Source: Cercozoa sp. M6MM
Taxonomy: Eukaryota > Endomyxa: Ascetosporea
Assembly: GCA_040357565.1 (NCBI GenBank)
Contig: JBDODJ010000040.1
Reading direction: 5' to 3' (one strand)
DNA: 64,000 nt
Shown here: positions 25,798-38,652 of the stretch, in pieces
Numbering within the stretch: position 1 is the stretch's first letter
How the letters are laid out: each line of letters opens with the position of its first letter
The notes under the pieces: model-generated
What the model was told of the DNA's origin: nothing
What the model saw: the letters and a program-made list of their open reading frames with translations, nothing else
Database searches by the model: none
Made by a program: the position numbers and the translations under genes

Positions 25798-27850
25798 ACG
25801 AATAGATTTACACTCTCAGGGCGACAGTTCGCCATACTTTTTGCGACATTCTCCTGACACGACACGATTATAGCATTAAAAAGACAACAACTGGAGCACG
25901 TTGAATTTCGATTGCACCAGCTCCTTATCCACTTCCTCGTCTGCTGTCTGTCAGTGTAAATGAAAATCACTTAAGGGTAACCATGAGACACACAACTGAA
26001 TGAAAGTGCAGGTCAATCGTACACGCTTGGAGAGTTCGCCGCGGGAGATGAGATCGAAGCTACGGAGTAGCTCGCTGAGCGGCCCAATCAGTCGTTCCAT
26101 GGAAGACTCCTGGCACCGCAGTTCTTCTCCCTGTAAAATATACTACGTGCAGTAGACGTAAAACCTGGAAGAACAACCAAATTAACAAGCATCACAAGAA
26201 GCAATAGACCGTTGCGAGAATCATGCGTGTGAGTGCGCTGCGGCAAGCGGTTTCAGAGGTGTACCTACATAAGCAATCGAGTATTAAGTTTAGAGCTACT
26301 ATGTTATTCTAAATGTGCGCAGGCAAAGATACTCGCGACCAAAGGAGCTGGCCTGCGCGGTGGCCTCGTCGAGCGCCTCTTTGATACAGCGCGCCAATGC
26401 CGGCATCGTGTCCTGCACTCGACGCAACTGTAGCGACGCCAGCAATCGCGCCAGCGCCGGGATTCCCTTCGACTCTGGCTGCAAGTGCTTCAATTCTGTT
26501 CACATTACAACTTAAACTTAACGGCACAAAGGTTGTACAGGTTTTGCGTAAAACACAATGGCGCAAAGCGTGTGCGAATAGTTAACTAATTTACCGGAAC
26601 GGGTGGTGAATAGCTCCGCTTCAAGGCGCCGCACGTCATCCATCGAGACACCTTCTTCGATTTCGCTCTGCGAGCGGCAGCGAACGGCGACACAGCCGAG
26701 CACGCTGCTCTTGCCGAAGTCTCCCTGAATTAGTATATTTTATACGAGCAGCGGAACCCACGTACACGCCAAGTAAGTTCCCGCTCGTTACATCAAGCAT
26801 AGCCTCAAGTTCGCGCTTGATGTCCCGATTCTTCTCGAGGAGGTCGCACTTGGTCAGAACAGCCAGTGTGCGTTCCCCTAAATTTATAATACAGCGCACA
26901 TCAGTAAGTTTAAAACACTGTTGAGGAAACCGATGATATGATAAATCTGTCTGTTTACCCGTGGGGTCGACACGACGCGACATGCGCAACGACTCCGACG
27001 TGGAAAGGTCGACATTCGCAGGCATTACGTTGAGAATGATAGTGCTGCTTGGAGTGATGTACGTCTCGATAAGCGCAGTCACTTGCTCGTAGATGTCCTC
27101 CGGTTGTTCCTCGACTGTCGTTCCGCATCATAGTGGAACGAATAGTTACGAAAACACCCGAGTAGGAAAGTTGAAATTCACCTGGGTTGCGCGTGATGCC
27201 CGGCAAGTCGATCAATGTCAGGTCGGGGACACCTTGACGGTACAATGTGAGTTTCAACTCTCGAGCAGAGACGCCCTTTTTGTCACCAGCAACCTTATCG
27301 GTGAGATGCGCGATAGCGGTTCCAATTTCCTCAATAGATAGCTCCTTTGAGCACCAACAAACCACATAATCTCTGTGCAAAGCAAACAGCTTCTAAGTAA
27401 ATGCAAACAACTTCAAAGTCAGCACTGGCTTCAACTTCATCTGCTTGTCCGTTCGGAGCTGCACGCAACTGCGCATATTCTTTTTGTCCTTCTTGGATGC
27501 AGACGAGGCGCAGCACCAGCGGACACCTGTACCCAAGTTGAGTCAGCGTCTGGATGCCCGAAGACTCAAGAACAAGGAAGTACCGAGTGACGATGCCTCG
27601 TCCTCGCGGCAGTGCGACTCCGCTCAGTGCTTCGAGCACGGAAGACTTACCGCTCGATTGATCGCCAACCTAAGTTTACCCAGAGCCAGAGTGACAATAA
27701 CTTACACTCCAATCCAAGCTCTCGGAGACGTACCACGGCGATGCTCGGAAGTTGAACGCTAGGGTCACCACTCGCTGCAATGTGGTCGCGTAGACGGTCC
27801 ACAGTGTCCAAGACGCCACGAATATTGTTTGTTTTGTCAAAAAGTGACAT
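25210..27850 (-). CDS. Dynamin/Mx-like large GTPase
   Basis: A membrane-remodelling or antiviral-type GTPase. ATG at 27850 starts [20 protein letters not shown]. After a 64-bp intron comes the P-loop [17 protein letters not shown] (G1) with GIVTR (G2). Further exons give [12 protein letters not shown] (G3) and [11 protein letters not shown] (G4). The stalk follows: [32 protein letters not shown] and [18 protein letters not shown], closer in spelling to Mx/DRP proteins than to classical dynamin; no PH or Pro-rich domain is seen. The main stalk exon ends [11 protein letters not shown] near 25506. It can stop at about 25473 by read-through, or splice to an exon at 25363-25455 ([17 protein letters not shown]) and a last one ending RLERKAT at 25210. 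The spliced form has the better splice signals. Confidence 0.85.
25255..25318. repeat. (CA)n microsatellite at a convergent gene overlap
   Basis: About 64 bp of CA between the 3' ends of the small membrane-protein gene (+) and the dynamin-like gene (-). Confidence 0.95.
25694..25798. repeat. (TG)n microsatellite with a 10-N gap in a dynamin intron
   Basis: TG repeat on both sides of Ns at 25740-25749, in the intron between the dynamin exons ending [16 protein letters not shown] and starting [13 protein letters not shown]. Confidence 0.95.
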
Positions 27851-29461
27851 GGTAGGAGAACTCGGAAGTCAAGAGAGCGGAGACACTGCTAAAGCGGCGA
27901 ATTCGTTTTGTACCGTTGTGAAGTGAAGGTGAAAACAACTAACTGAACAAATTGGAGTGAAGCTCTGTTTCCTAACTGGGCGTATGACAATGTCCGAGAG
28001 CAAAATAAGCTGTCTGGTTCCGCTTGGTTCTGCTTCGAGTCCAACCGGACCGAAGGTCCGAGTCTTGCCTCTAAGTTGCGCATGCGGTCGAATGTATTCA
28101 TGGATCACGTCAGTCAAGTTAGTTAGTTGAGTCTTGCGCCAGTCCGGGGGGTGGGTCACAAGAGCATGGCCGTGTCTACCGCCCGCTTAGACCATACAAC
28201 TCCCCCTTTTGACGTTCCCCAGACAACGAAGTCGACTTCATGGTAGGTGCAGGTGGTGGCTACAAGTAGAGAGGTCGTGGGCGGCGTCGGGTCGTCCTGT
28301 CGTCGTCCTCCCGTCCTTTCACTCGAAAACTAAACTTAAACAAAACTAACAAACGTAGATTAGGGTCACCACTGCTATGAGTGGTGGCCTAGTCTATGTC
28401 GGGGACCTCTCGGTCCGGTGCCTGCTGGGAGGCTGGTCGTCCTTCGACGGTTGCTTCCTCGTCCCAGGATATCTTGATTCCTTGGTGCATCCTTGACGTT
28501 GCTAGGTTTTCAGGGTTGGCCAGCATGTCTTCGATTGTGCGCCATTGAGCCGCGTTGGTGCTGTTTCTGATAACTTCCGTTACCTTGAATTTCAGCAATC
28601 GGTAATACGTGTCGAGAGTGTCTTCGGCATTTCCCAGGTACCCGCGCAGTCGGGGTACTCGTTTAATTCGCGTTTTTGGAGTCGGTGTCTGCATTACTTG
28701 CAGTTGGGAGTCCTAAACCTGCCTCTGGCATTGCATTCATTGCATTTTCGCGGTTTTTGGGCATAGTTGTAGTACTTGAAGCTTCCAAGTCTGTTGCAGA
28801 GGAATCTTGAGAGTGCAGAATGTCCGGTCTGCCACAGCAGTTTGTCTGAGTTCTTGATATGTTTACAGGTGATGTATGTTTATAGTAGAGCTCTGACTCT
28901 TGAGAGGGCGATTCGGATCTTTGCCTTTCAGTTTCTCCTGTGGCTGTTCCTTCCTTTCTTAGCTTCTTTGTCTGCGAGTTCGTCGAGATGAAGGTGTGTG
29001 GTACCCAGTGTACCGTGATGTGCATGTCCTTTGTCAGTTCCTTCAGCTGTGCATCAATCTCATCCATCTCTGTTTTTAGGTGTTGTCAGGTGTAGGACTG
29101 TTCCTTTGTTGTCAATCAGGAGCGATACGGGTTTCTCCTTTTTCTGTAGCATTGCCGGTGATACAATAAACGAAGGAACGTAAGAATGGCCAAGTGTCAG
29201 TTTGAAATTGCGAGTTACCAACGGTTTAGTTGGGCAACAAAGCACATGTGGACGGGAAAGACACCCGTCAGATGTTATTGTTGAGTGTGGCTTCGGCGCG
29301 GATACAGTAGATCATGCTGTAACAACTAGCGTAGTAGCTGATGTGAACCGAACGTATTCGGGCGGTGCGCGACGGTACAGTAACGTAACTGGATCGGATA
29401 GGTCCAATATCGTATGGTTAGATAATCAACCAGACTGCAGTCACCACTGCAGCAGTTCCCT
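27851..29461. mobile_element. Transposable-element-like repeat copy 1 (28.1-29.4 kb) in a spacer
   Basis: The spacer between the dynamin 5' end and the SNM1A 3' end contains a block at about 28118-28190 (AGTTAGTTGAGTC, then GGGTGGGTCACAAG, then CCGTGTCTACCGCCCGCTTAG). It recurs inverted at 50.87-50.97 kb and in diverged form at 62.42-62.58 kb. Two minus open frames follow: 28389-28694 (contains MLANPENLATSRMHQG) and 28663-29067 (Ser/Thr/Asn-rich). The motif around ANPEN reappears as a diverged HILSKPEN-like reading at about 62.8 kb. A further block at 29150-29185 (GGTGATACAATAAACGAAGG) is shared with 40.65 kb. I found no reverse transcriptase, integrase or transposase, so the class is unknown and the copy is probably defective. 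Confidence 0.55.
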
Positions 29462-32035
29462 TCAAGAAAGAACAATGACTGGTGAGTCGAAGTCGTCGAA
29501 GGCACGTGCACTGTCGCCATTGATCACGGCATGGTTGAGGTGCTGCTGGCGGGTGTCTTTCGGTGCTTCGGAATTGCCACCGGTACTGTCCGCGCGGACA
29601 GCAGAAATGTGACCGTCCAGAGAGGACTGCGAGGTCAGCAGCGACACTTGCCGAGTGACGTCCTCCTTGCTTCGCACGTTGACGGTTGGAATGATCGTCT
29701 TGGGTTGCAGCGACTTTACACAGTCTCGCAACTCGCCAAAGGAACTGCTCCGAAGGGTAAAGGAGTAGGGGGGCAGGGGGTAAAAAGCTAGAGAAACCTA
29801 CGAGTGCTCCGAGTACGGCACATCGTAGATGAGCAGGCGTCCGTTCAATGCGCTCTGCAGGGTAAGAGAGGGGTATAAGAGAGGGGAGTACGAGAGGGGT
29901 AAGAGGAGGTAAGAGAGGGAGTAAGAAAGGGGTAAACAGGCGGTAAAGCAAGCACCCGACAGCGCATGCGCTGAGTCCAGCCAGTGGGTCGGAAGGCGCA
30001 CAGAACGCGAAAGCGGCGCTGCAGTCGATCGAACTCGGCGCTGAGTGACTTGGTGCTGAGGTCACTCATGCCGACCACGCGCACCGTGGCCTCCTTCTTG
30101 TCCGCGCGGAAGGCCTCGTCGAACTCTTGCTCTGCCACCGTACATACGCACTCTTCAATATCTCCTTTACCCTCTCCTTTACCCTCTGTTGCCCTCTTCT
30201 TTACCCCCTCTGTTGCCCTCTTCTTTACCCCCTCTGTTTCCCTCCTCTTTACCCCCTCTGTTGCCCTCTCTACCCCCTCTACTGATACCCCCATAGTACC
30301 AGAAGGAAACAGCTCGAGCATGCGCAGCACGGCGACTTTCGACGGCTTGGCCCACAGCTTGAGTTTCTCCGTTTGCGCCACCGACATGAAGACTCGCCTG
30401 GGTGGGGGTGGGAGGAGTAAGAAGGGGATAAGGGAAGGGAGGTACAACAGACTCACTCCTTGCCGATGAGGTAGGTGCCAAAGTAGAAACACACGCGTGT
30501 GCGACCGTGCTGCTGCAGCAGTCGGCCACACTCTTGCCTCACGCGCTCTATCATCTGGGGGTGGGGTAAGATGGGGGTCAGAAGGGTAAGATGAGGGTAA
30601 GAGAGGAGGGATCTGATGGGGGGTAAGATGGGGGATATATGACACTGCCTGTTACTTCAGACTGACTGGGAAATCGATGCTTTGGCGCACAGTACGTCGT
30701 GTCCACTGTTTGGACGGGAGTAAAGGGAGGGGGTAGAGGGTAGAAGGGTAGAAGGGTAGAAGGTAGGTAGAGGATAGAAGGTGGGTAAAGCCACAGTAGA
30801 GCGTGTCGATGCGTCCCACAAACGATTTCAGTTTCGGCAGCATCAGTTCGCTGCTCCACCGAAAGTCGCCTGTGTGCAACTACTCGAGGGGGTAGACAGG
30901 AGTAAACAGGCGGGGGGGGGGTAGGGGGTACAATGACGCGACCGTCAGCCAGCTGAAAGAGCAGCAGACAGGCGCCCGGACAGTGATTGGCCTCCAGCAA
31001 GGTGACACTGTCGTTAGTGCCTCGGATCACGTGCCGCATGTTCATACGTAGCACTCGCAGGCGACTCTGCATACACGTTTACCCCCAACTTACCTCCATC
31101 TTACCCTCTTTGTCCCCTCCGCCTCTATGTAAAGGTACCTCGACATGCGGGAAGTGGTGCAGCACGAGGCGCGCCGTGATGGGACTGCACAGCAGCGTGC
31201 CTTCGTTGCCGGCGTTGGGCGACGTCTGCTCGATGGCGAAGTGCGCTTCCAGACCGCCGTAGTGATCGCTGTCCGTACCCCACATACCCACACATATATA
31301 CATACACATACCTATATATATATATATATATATACTTATTGATATATATATATATATACAGACATACATACCTGTGAAAGTGTGTCAGAAAAAAGCGAGT
31401 CACGGCGTAGCGATGCGATTTCGTGTCCGGCTTATAGCCTGCAGTTTGGGTAATCTGACTCCCCCGTTCTTACTCCTTACCCCTCTTTAACCCGTTTACC
31501 CGCCTACCAAAGGCATCGACGGCATAGCGCGTGCGCGGAATGCGTTTGTGTCCCGGGATGCGGCGACTCTTGAGAGTGGCAAAGAAGGGTCGTTTCTCCT
31601 GTGGTTTCTCATGTGTTTTTTCCTGGCGTTTCTCTTGGCATTTCTCGGGCCGGTTTCCGTTCAGAAGCTGTCGCCACTGCTCGGCCACCGAGATGCTGCG
31701 ACCGTCTGACTTGTCCGTGGCCTTGTCCTTGTCCCTGTGCTTGGACTTGTCCTTGCTGTTGCTGTTGTTGTTTTCGCTCTTGTTTTTGTTGGTCACAGAA
31801 ACTACTTCCTTTGGAAAGAAGTCGAACAGAGTCGCACCGCCATTGTCGCGCTTTCGTGCGCGTCCGCGCGGAGGTGCTTTGGACTGCTTCACCTGTGCGA
31901 GATGTGGGTGACAGATACAGCCAACTCCCTCCCACGTATCTGCAGTACCTGGGACACAGGCACCAAGGCTGACGCTGCCTTGGTGATCCTGCGGCGTTTC
32001 GCTGCCCTCGTGTCTCGCCTCGCGTCTCGTCTCAT
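29462..32035 (-). CDS. SNM1A/PSO2-type 5' exonuclease (metallo-beta-lactamase/beta-CASP)
   Basis: Processes DNA interstrand crosslinks. ATG at 32035 gives a basic N-terminus (MRRDARRDTRAAKRRR). The next large exon has TLFDFFPK, an Asn/Lys-rich low-complexity stretch and RYAVDAFG. The metallo-beta-lactamase site HxHxDH is split by an intron: FFLTHFH (about 31381), then SDHYGGLEAHF (about 31245). Then follow LLEANHCPGA (about 30990), LHTGDFRWS (about 30870), DTTYCAPKHRFPSQ (about 30680) and the beta-CASP region: FYFGTYLIGKE (about 30470), AFRPTGWTQRMR (about 29970), IYDVPYSEHS (about 29825) and IIPTVNVRS (about 29680). The order and spelling match SNM1A/PSO2 better than Artemis or SNM1B. I did not see a clear N-terminal UBZ finger. 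TLFDFF resembles a PCNA-binding PIP box lacking the first Gln. Confidence 0.88.
31298..31360. repeat. TA-rich repeat in the intron splitting the SNM1A active site
   Basis: ATATAC/TA repeats separate the exon ending THFH from the exon starting SDHYGG. Confidence 0.85.
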
Positions 32036-32322
32036 GGCACTCAGCACTAGACGCCAAAGTTTCCCAAAAAAGAGCGCGAACTTCCCTCCTGCACCGCAAT
32101 CAGAGACGATTGAGCCGCTCAATAACTTAGACAAACAATCTAAGATACAAACACACGCGGACACTAGCCGATGCTTTAATACGCCGCCTAAAACGCAATT
32201 CGCCGCCAGTCCAAAAAACAAAAGATAAAAAATAATCGATCTAGCCTAAATGTGAACGGCCACTCATATTCTGGGTTAGTGGCAATCTGTGGACACTATA
32301 AACGGAATTTATACCTCAGTAT
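32036..32322. promoter_or_regulatory. Divergent spacer, SNM1A / 8-kb unknown gene
   Basis: 287 bp between opposed start codons. The half towards 32200-32310 is AT-rich (for example AAAAATAATCGAT) and may hold both promoters. No repeat seen. Confidence 0.45.
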
Positions 32323-35300
32323 ATGTCAGCTTCTCGCCGACACCCCGGTACAATCAACAAAGGCATCGCCATATTTGAAGAGGGAGAGAGGCCAATGCTG
32401 CATGCAGGCGAGTTGCGGGGTCAGCACGGACGCGAGGAGATCGGAATCGCGCCGCCGCAACTCACCGATACGGAGATCGAGCAGCTACATGGGATTCTCA
32501 TGAAGGTAGAGAGGGTAGATCGGAGTCGAAGTAGGTCACCTTGTGTGTGTGTGTGGGTAGTTAATTCCCTACGGCAGCGAGATGCCGCTGCGTCAGCTCG
32601 CGGAAAGCACGCGACAGTTGGCGTACAAAAAAGGCGGCGACATGCTGGTCACGTTCAAGCGACTGGGCGAGCAGCAGCGCGTGGAGGCGCTGCGACAGGC
32701 GCTCAAGCGGCCGCTGCTGCTGTGCGACTTCTTCACTCTCGGCGGCACCGGCGGTGTGCGGGTAGTCCTAGTTTTACCGCTTCTTTACCTCCTCTTTTTG
32801 CCCCTCTTTGCCTCCTCTTTTTGTCCCCTCTTTACCTCCCTTCTCATTTACCTCCCCATTTACCCCCACCCCGGACACAGGTGCGAAAGCGGCAGCTGAA
32901 TGTGCGTGCTTTACGCTCGACTATTCTGGCGCTGCTGCGACGTCGACCAGAGTAGATTCTTACTCCCCATTTTACCCCTCTTTACACCCCTCTTTACCCC
33001 CTCTTTACCCCTTTACTCCATGCAGAGGACTTCTGGTGCCCGAGTTTGAACGCATTTTGCGCGAATTCTTGGTACTTTGGCTTTACCCCTGTTTACCCCC
33101 CTGTTTACCCCCTGTTCATCCCCATTTTTATCCCTCTGTTTACCCCTGTTTACTCTTGCTCTCGTTTACCTCCCCCCCCCCGTTTACACCCTCCCCATTT
33201 ACGCCCTCCCCGTTTACGCCCTCCCCGTTTGCCCCTTGGGCAGTTGCAGATACTACCGGTTGAGCACGCGCACGAAGCGTCGCAGCTGCGACTGCAGTGC
33301 TGCGGACTGCGTGCGTTCCGTTTTACCCCCCTTTTAACCTCCTTTACCCTTTTTACCCCTTTAACCCGCACTTAACCCCTTTGTTGTTGTGCAGTAGCTG
33401 TCGAATCGCTGCCGGAGCATGTCGGTGATTTCATTCGTTTGGATAGGAATAAAGGTAGCACTGTTCTTAATTCTTGTCACTTTCACCCCCTTACCCTCTT
33501 TGCCTCCTTTACCTCCACTACCCTCCTTTACCCCCTTTACCCTCTTGCGCAGTGTTTCCACAGTCCAAGAAGCGAATCAGCGAGTGGAAAAAGGAGTTCT
33601 ATGGCGAGCCAGTGCCGCTGAAACAGGTCGGTTCATTTCTGGTCCATTTTGGACGGTCTATTTGTACCAGTGTACATTTTAATCGGTCCATTTGTCCAGA
33701 TTAAAATTACTCCAAGAAGATCCAAGGTCAAGAATTTCGTTTTTTTCGATACCGAAATCATCGTCGAAGAGACGCCGGTCGAGGTGCTTTTATATACCCC
33801 CTTCACCCCTCCTTTACCCCTTTTACCCCCCTCCTTTGCCACCTTTTACTCCTTCCTTCATCCTCTCTTTCCCCCTCTTACCTCCCGTACCCCACTTTAA
33901 CCCCATGGCAGAAACTGACGCAGCTGTTGTCAGCCATTCGCGCGGCTCTGCTGGATCGAAAGTACCGTTTACCCCCCTGTTTACCCCCTTTACCCCTGCC
34001 CCTTGACCCCCTTCGATTAGTAGAGCACCGATCGGCGCCGTATTGGAGAGCATGTCGAGAAAGCTCGGCGACAGGAGTCGCGAGTTCTGCAGCTCAATCT
34101 TTAGTATGTTGTGGCCACAGTAGGTGTGGCTACAGGGTGTGGACAGCGGGTGTGGCTACAAATATCAAGGGGGTGTGTGTAGACAAGAAGTTGAGCAACG
34201 ACATGGAGGCGGTGCGCGAGTTGAGTCGGCGTCTCCCGTGTCTCGAGTTGAGTCGCAGCGACGAGCTGCTGCTGCTGCTACCCATGTCCTGCTACGACTA
34301 CCTGGTGCTTTACCCCCTGCTTACCCCTCCCCCCTGGCAGAGCCCCGGGCGTACTCCCCGTGTCTTACCCCCCCCCCGCCGGCAGAGTCACTTGGTGTCC
34401 TTGTGCCTGACGCTGCAGTCGCCTGTGAAACTGACTGATGTAAGACCTACCCCTTGACCCCCTTGTTACCCCTTGACCCCTTGTTACCCCTTGACCCCCT
34501 TGTTACCCCTTTGTAACTCCCAGTTGTGCCGGGCCTACACGGCGCTGGTGGGCCTAGACGTGGCACATGCGACGCCACTGGAACTCGTGGCGACCGGTGG
34601 CTGCTCGGTGGATGTGCAGGGTCTGGTGCGTGCCGCCGGTGTGGTGCCGCCGCTGGATACACTGCGCGTGCTGACCAAGTGTACCCCCCCCCATTCTCCA
34701 TCTATACACTCCCTTGATTTCCATCTTTACCCCCTATTTATCTCCCTCTTTACCCCTCTCTTTACCCCCCTCTCTTTACCTCTCTTTACCCCTCTATCGT
34801 TACATTCACCTTTGCTTGACCCCTTTCTACCCCTCTCTACCTGTCTTGACCTCCCTCTTTGCCCCCTCTTGACCTCCCTCTTTGCCCCCCTCTTGACCCC
34901 GCTCTTAACCCCGTCCGACAGCGTCGTTCTCGACGTTTCCACGGTGGATTTCGGACACACTGTCGCCACCGTGGGCCTCGCTGCTGCAGCTGCTGATTCA
35001 ACACATGGCCGGCTGCTGCACCGTTGAGCATGTACCCTCCTTTACCCTCTCTTTCCCCTTCTTTACCCCCTTTTTANNNNNNNNNNNNNNNNNNNNNNNN
35101 NNNNNNNNNNNNNNNNNNNNNNNNNNNNNNNNNNNNNNNNNNNNNNNNNNNNNNNNNNNNNNNNNNNNNNNNNNNNCCCCCCCCCCCACCTTACCCCTTT
35201 ATCCCCTCCCCACCTTACCCCTTCACCCCCCCCCCAGCTGCCGCAGCTGTTCGGCGTGTCGGAGTGGCCGCAGGTGGCGCAGAACGCCGCCGATTTTCTG

Positions 35301-38300
35301 GTGTACGCCAACAACACACTGGCCGTGCGGCCGGAGTTTGCGCTGGTGGTGGCGCGTCAGACAGGTACTTTGGTGTCTCCGCGGATGGGTATGGGTGTCC
35401 GCGCGGACACGCTGTTGCTGTAGCGACCGCGCGGAAGCTGCTGCAGCGGGCGGGTGGCTCGCTGGCGTTGTCGCAGTGGCAGTACGTGTGGCAACAGGAG
35501 ACAGGGTCGCCCATGCACGTGCCCATCACGCGACTGTGCGCACGGCGGTACCTTTTGACTCAGTCAGTGAGTGACTCGGTGAGTGAGTGAGTCAGTGAGT
35601 GAGTCAGTGAGTGAGTTGACACGTGTGCGATCACTCACTGGACACGTGGTGGCAGGGGCGATCTGCTGTCCATCTACGTGAGTGCCATGCCGTTCGTCGA
35701 AGTGACAGGCGACACGGTCTCGCTCGTCGTCGGTCCGCACACGCGCAAGGACTTCCCGTTCGGCTTGGCCTTGTGTGTCGAGTTTTACCCCCCCCCCTCC
35801 GTTTACCCTCCCCTACCCCGTTACCCCTACCCTCTACCCCTACTCTATTACCCCCCCCCCTCTACCTCCAAACCCCCTTTACCCTCATCTTTACCCCCTC
35901 CTCCATCTTATCCCCCCATATAGTCCAAAGTGTCCAAAATGGCAAGGCCTAGTGACAGAGTTCAGTCGCGACGGATGTTCGCTGCAGCTGCAGGTAGCCC
36001 CCTTTCCCCTGCCCCCTTACCCCTTACCTCTTACCCCTTACTCCTTACCCCTTACCCCTACACCTTACCCCCTGCCCCCTTTACCCCCCTGTGATGTAGG
36101 CCGAGTTGGCCAAGTGCGTGTTTCGCGTGTTTGAGCACTTTGGCTCTCTGCGTGTGGAGCGCGACGTTTTCTTCGTATACCCCCTTTATCCCTTTGCCCT
36201 CTTTATCCCCTAACCCCCCCCCCCCCGACAGAGCACATACTACCACCTGCACGGCGGGCGACTGGAGGACGCGTGTGAACGCGTCTACGGACACCGCGAC
36301 GTCGTGCGCGCGCTCTTGTTCGTGCGGCAGATTCGTACCCCCCTCTTTACCCCCTCTTTACCCCTCTCTTTCTTTACCCCTCTTTACCCCCCTCTTTGCT
36401 CCCCTCGTTACTCCCCTATTTACCCCTCTTTACCCCCCCTCTTTACCCCCCTGTTGCAGACGACATACTGGAGTGCGTGTGTGTGATGGACATTGCCACG
36501 GTGGAGCAGGTGCTGCGCCGGGCGCTTAGTGATGTAGTTTACCCCCCCCCCACCCCCACCCTCGCCTTTACTCCCCGTGTACGGACAGTATCCGAACGTG
36601 CGCGAGGATTTGCTGGACAGTGTTTTCTGCGCTTTGACCGGACGTTTCTTGTTCGCCGACTCGCCCTTCGAGCAGTGGTCGCTCGGCACGGTGGTTCGTT
36701 TGCCCCCCTGTTTACCCCCTTTACCGTCCGTCCTACCCCTCTCCTCTGTTTACCCCTGGACAGAGACACGACGTCGCGAGAGAGCTCGTGGAGAAAACGA
36801 TAATTTTCGACGGTTTTTTCTTCTCCGAGCCGCTGCCGGTCAAGGTGTGCTGTTTTACCCCCTGCTTACCCCCCTGCTTACCCCTGCTGACCCCCCTGTT
36901 TACCCCCTTATCCCCGGTAGGAACTGCCGCAGCAGAAGCGACGCATGTTGCGTCGGCGACAGCACACGATGCGCTCGCTGCGCAGTGCGTGTTTCTCGGT
37001 GCTACTGTTGTGGCTACACCGACAGGGACAACCAGGACAGACTGGACCAGGACAGACTGGACCAGAACAGGGACAGACTGGACAAGCAACGTCGCAGATT
37101 CTCGCTCAACTGAAGCGTTTGTGTCTGCCCGACTTTAATCTAGTACTTTCTTTTCCCGGTGGGTGGGGGGGGGGGGGGGTAAAACTGGTCTGTGTCTGTG
37201 CAGGAGGCGTGTGGTTTCGAGAGGATGGAGACGCTATTGCAATGGACAGTGGGCGACATTGTCGACCCGTCGCAGGTGCTTTACCCCCTCCCCCGACCCC
37301 TCTCCTTTACCCCCCCCCCATGTCAGGCACCAGAGCGGTGGCTGCTGCGACCGAACTGGCCACAGGTACTACTTGCCTCCTTACTCCCGCTGTCTACCCG
37401 CTGTTTTGCCCCCCCCCCCCCCCCGTTTAACCCTTCTTTCCCCTAGTGTCGCAAGCGAGGTGCAACGCCCCTGTACGCGTCGAAACAATGCGTGCTGTCG
37501 CTGGTACTGCCGGTGCTGCAGGCGCACTGGAGCATGCCTCTGTCGAGACAGCCGCAGAATGTACCCCCACCCTCTTTACCCCTTACGCCCTTTACCCTTA
37601 CCCTCATACCCCCTACAGCAGCAGCAGCTCAGCGAGGACTGGCAGCGGCGACTGTCGCTGGCGCAGCTGCGTCACGTGCTGCGGCAACAGATCGCCGCGT
37701 TCGACGACGTTGCCGTCGAGTGCTTGAGCGACGCGGTTTTACCCCCCTCCCCCCACCCACCCCTTTTACCCCCCTCTTTACCCCCTCCTCTGAGTAGACG
37801 GTAGGCAAGTTGCTGGAGAGCGAGCTGAGCGACTTGAATCTGCGCGTGCATCGCACTGCACAGGGTCTCGTCTTTGTGCCGCTCGTTCCTGTAGCCTTCC
37901 CCCCTCTTTACCCTCCTCTTTACCCTCCTCTTTACCACCTCTTTACCCCCCTCTTTACCCTTCTATTTACCCCTGCCGCAGGAGGTGTCGGCGGAAGAGC
38001 TGTCGAAACGCGAGAGCTTCTTGCGGTGGCTGCTGGGCGAGGTGCGCGCCGCCGTGCTGCGACGCTTCGGAGTGCCGCTGCCGCTGGCGACGCTGGTGCA
38101 GCGACTGCAGGCGACGCCGCCCTTGGACAATGTTCCTGTACCAACACTGAACACATCTATTTATATATATATATATGTATATGCAGTATATATGTATGTA
38201 TATATGTATGTATATGTATGTATATGTGTATGTATATGTATGTATGTCTATGTATATGTATGTATGTATGTACATGTATGTATATGTGTGTATGTTAATG

Positions 38301-38614
38301 TATGTATGTATATGTATGTATGTATGTATGTATGTACATGTATGTATATGTGTGTATGTATATGTATGTATGTATATGTATGGATGTATGTATGTGTATG
38401 TATGTATATGTATGTATTTATATGTATGTATGTATATGTATGTATGTATGTATGTATGTGTATGTATATGTGTATGTATCTGTATATGTCTCTATATATG
38501 TATCTATGTATATGTATCTATGTATGTGTATCTATGTATATGTATCTATGTATATGTATGTATATGTATGTATTTGTATGTATGTATGTATATATATGTA
38601 CGTACGAATGTTGT

Positions 38615-38652
<38 letters not shown>

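Noticed and set aside
33000..37800. TTTACCCC runs as internal telomeric repeats
   Set aside because: They are irregular, confined to introns and follow gene strand; true interstitial telomere arrays would be regular and independent of splicing.
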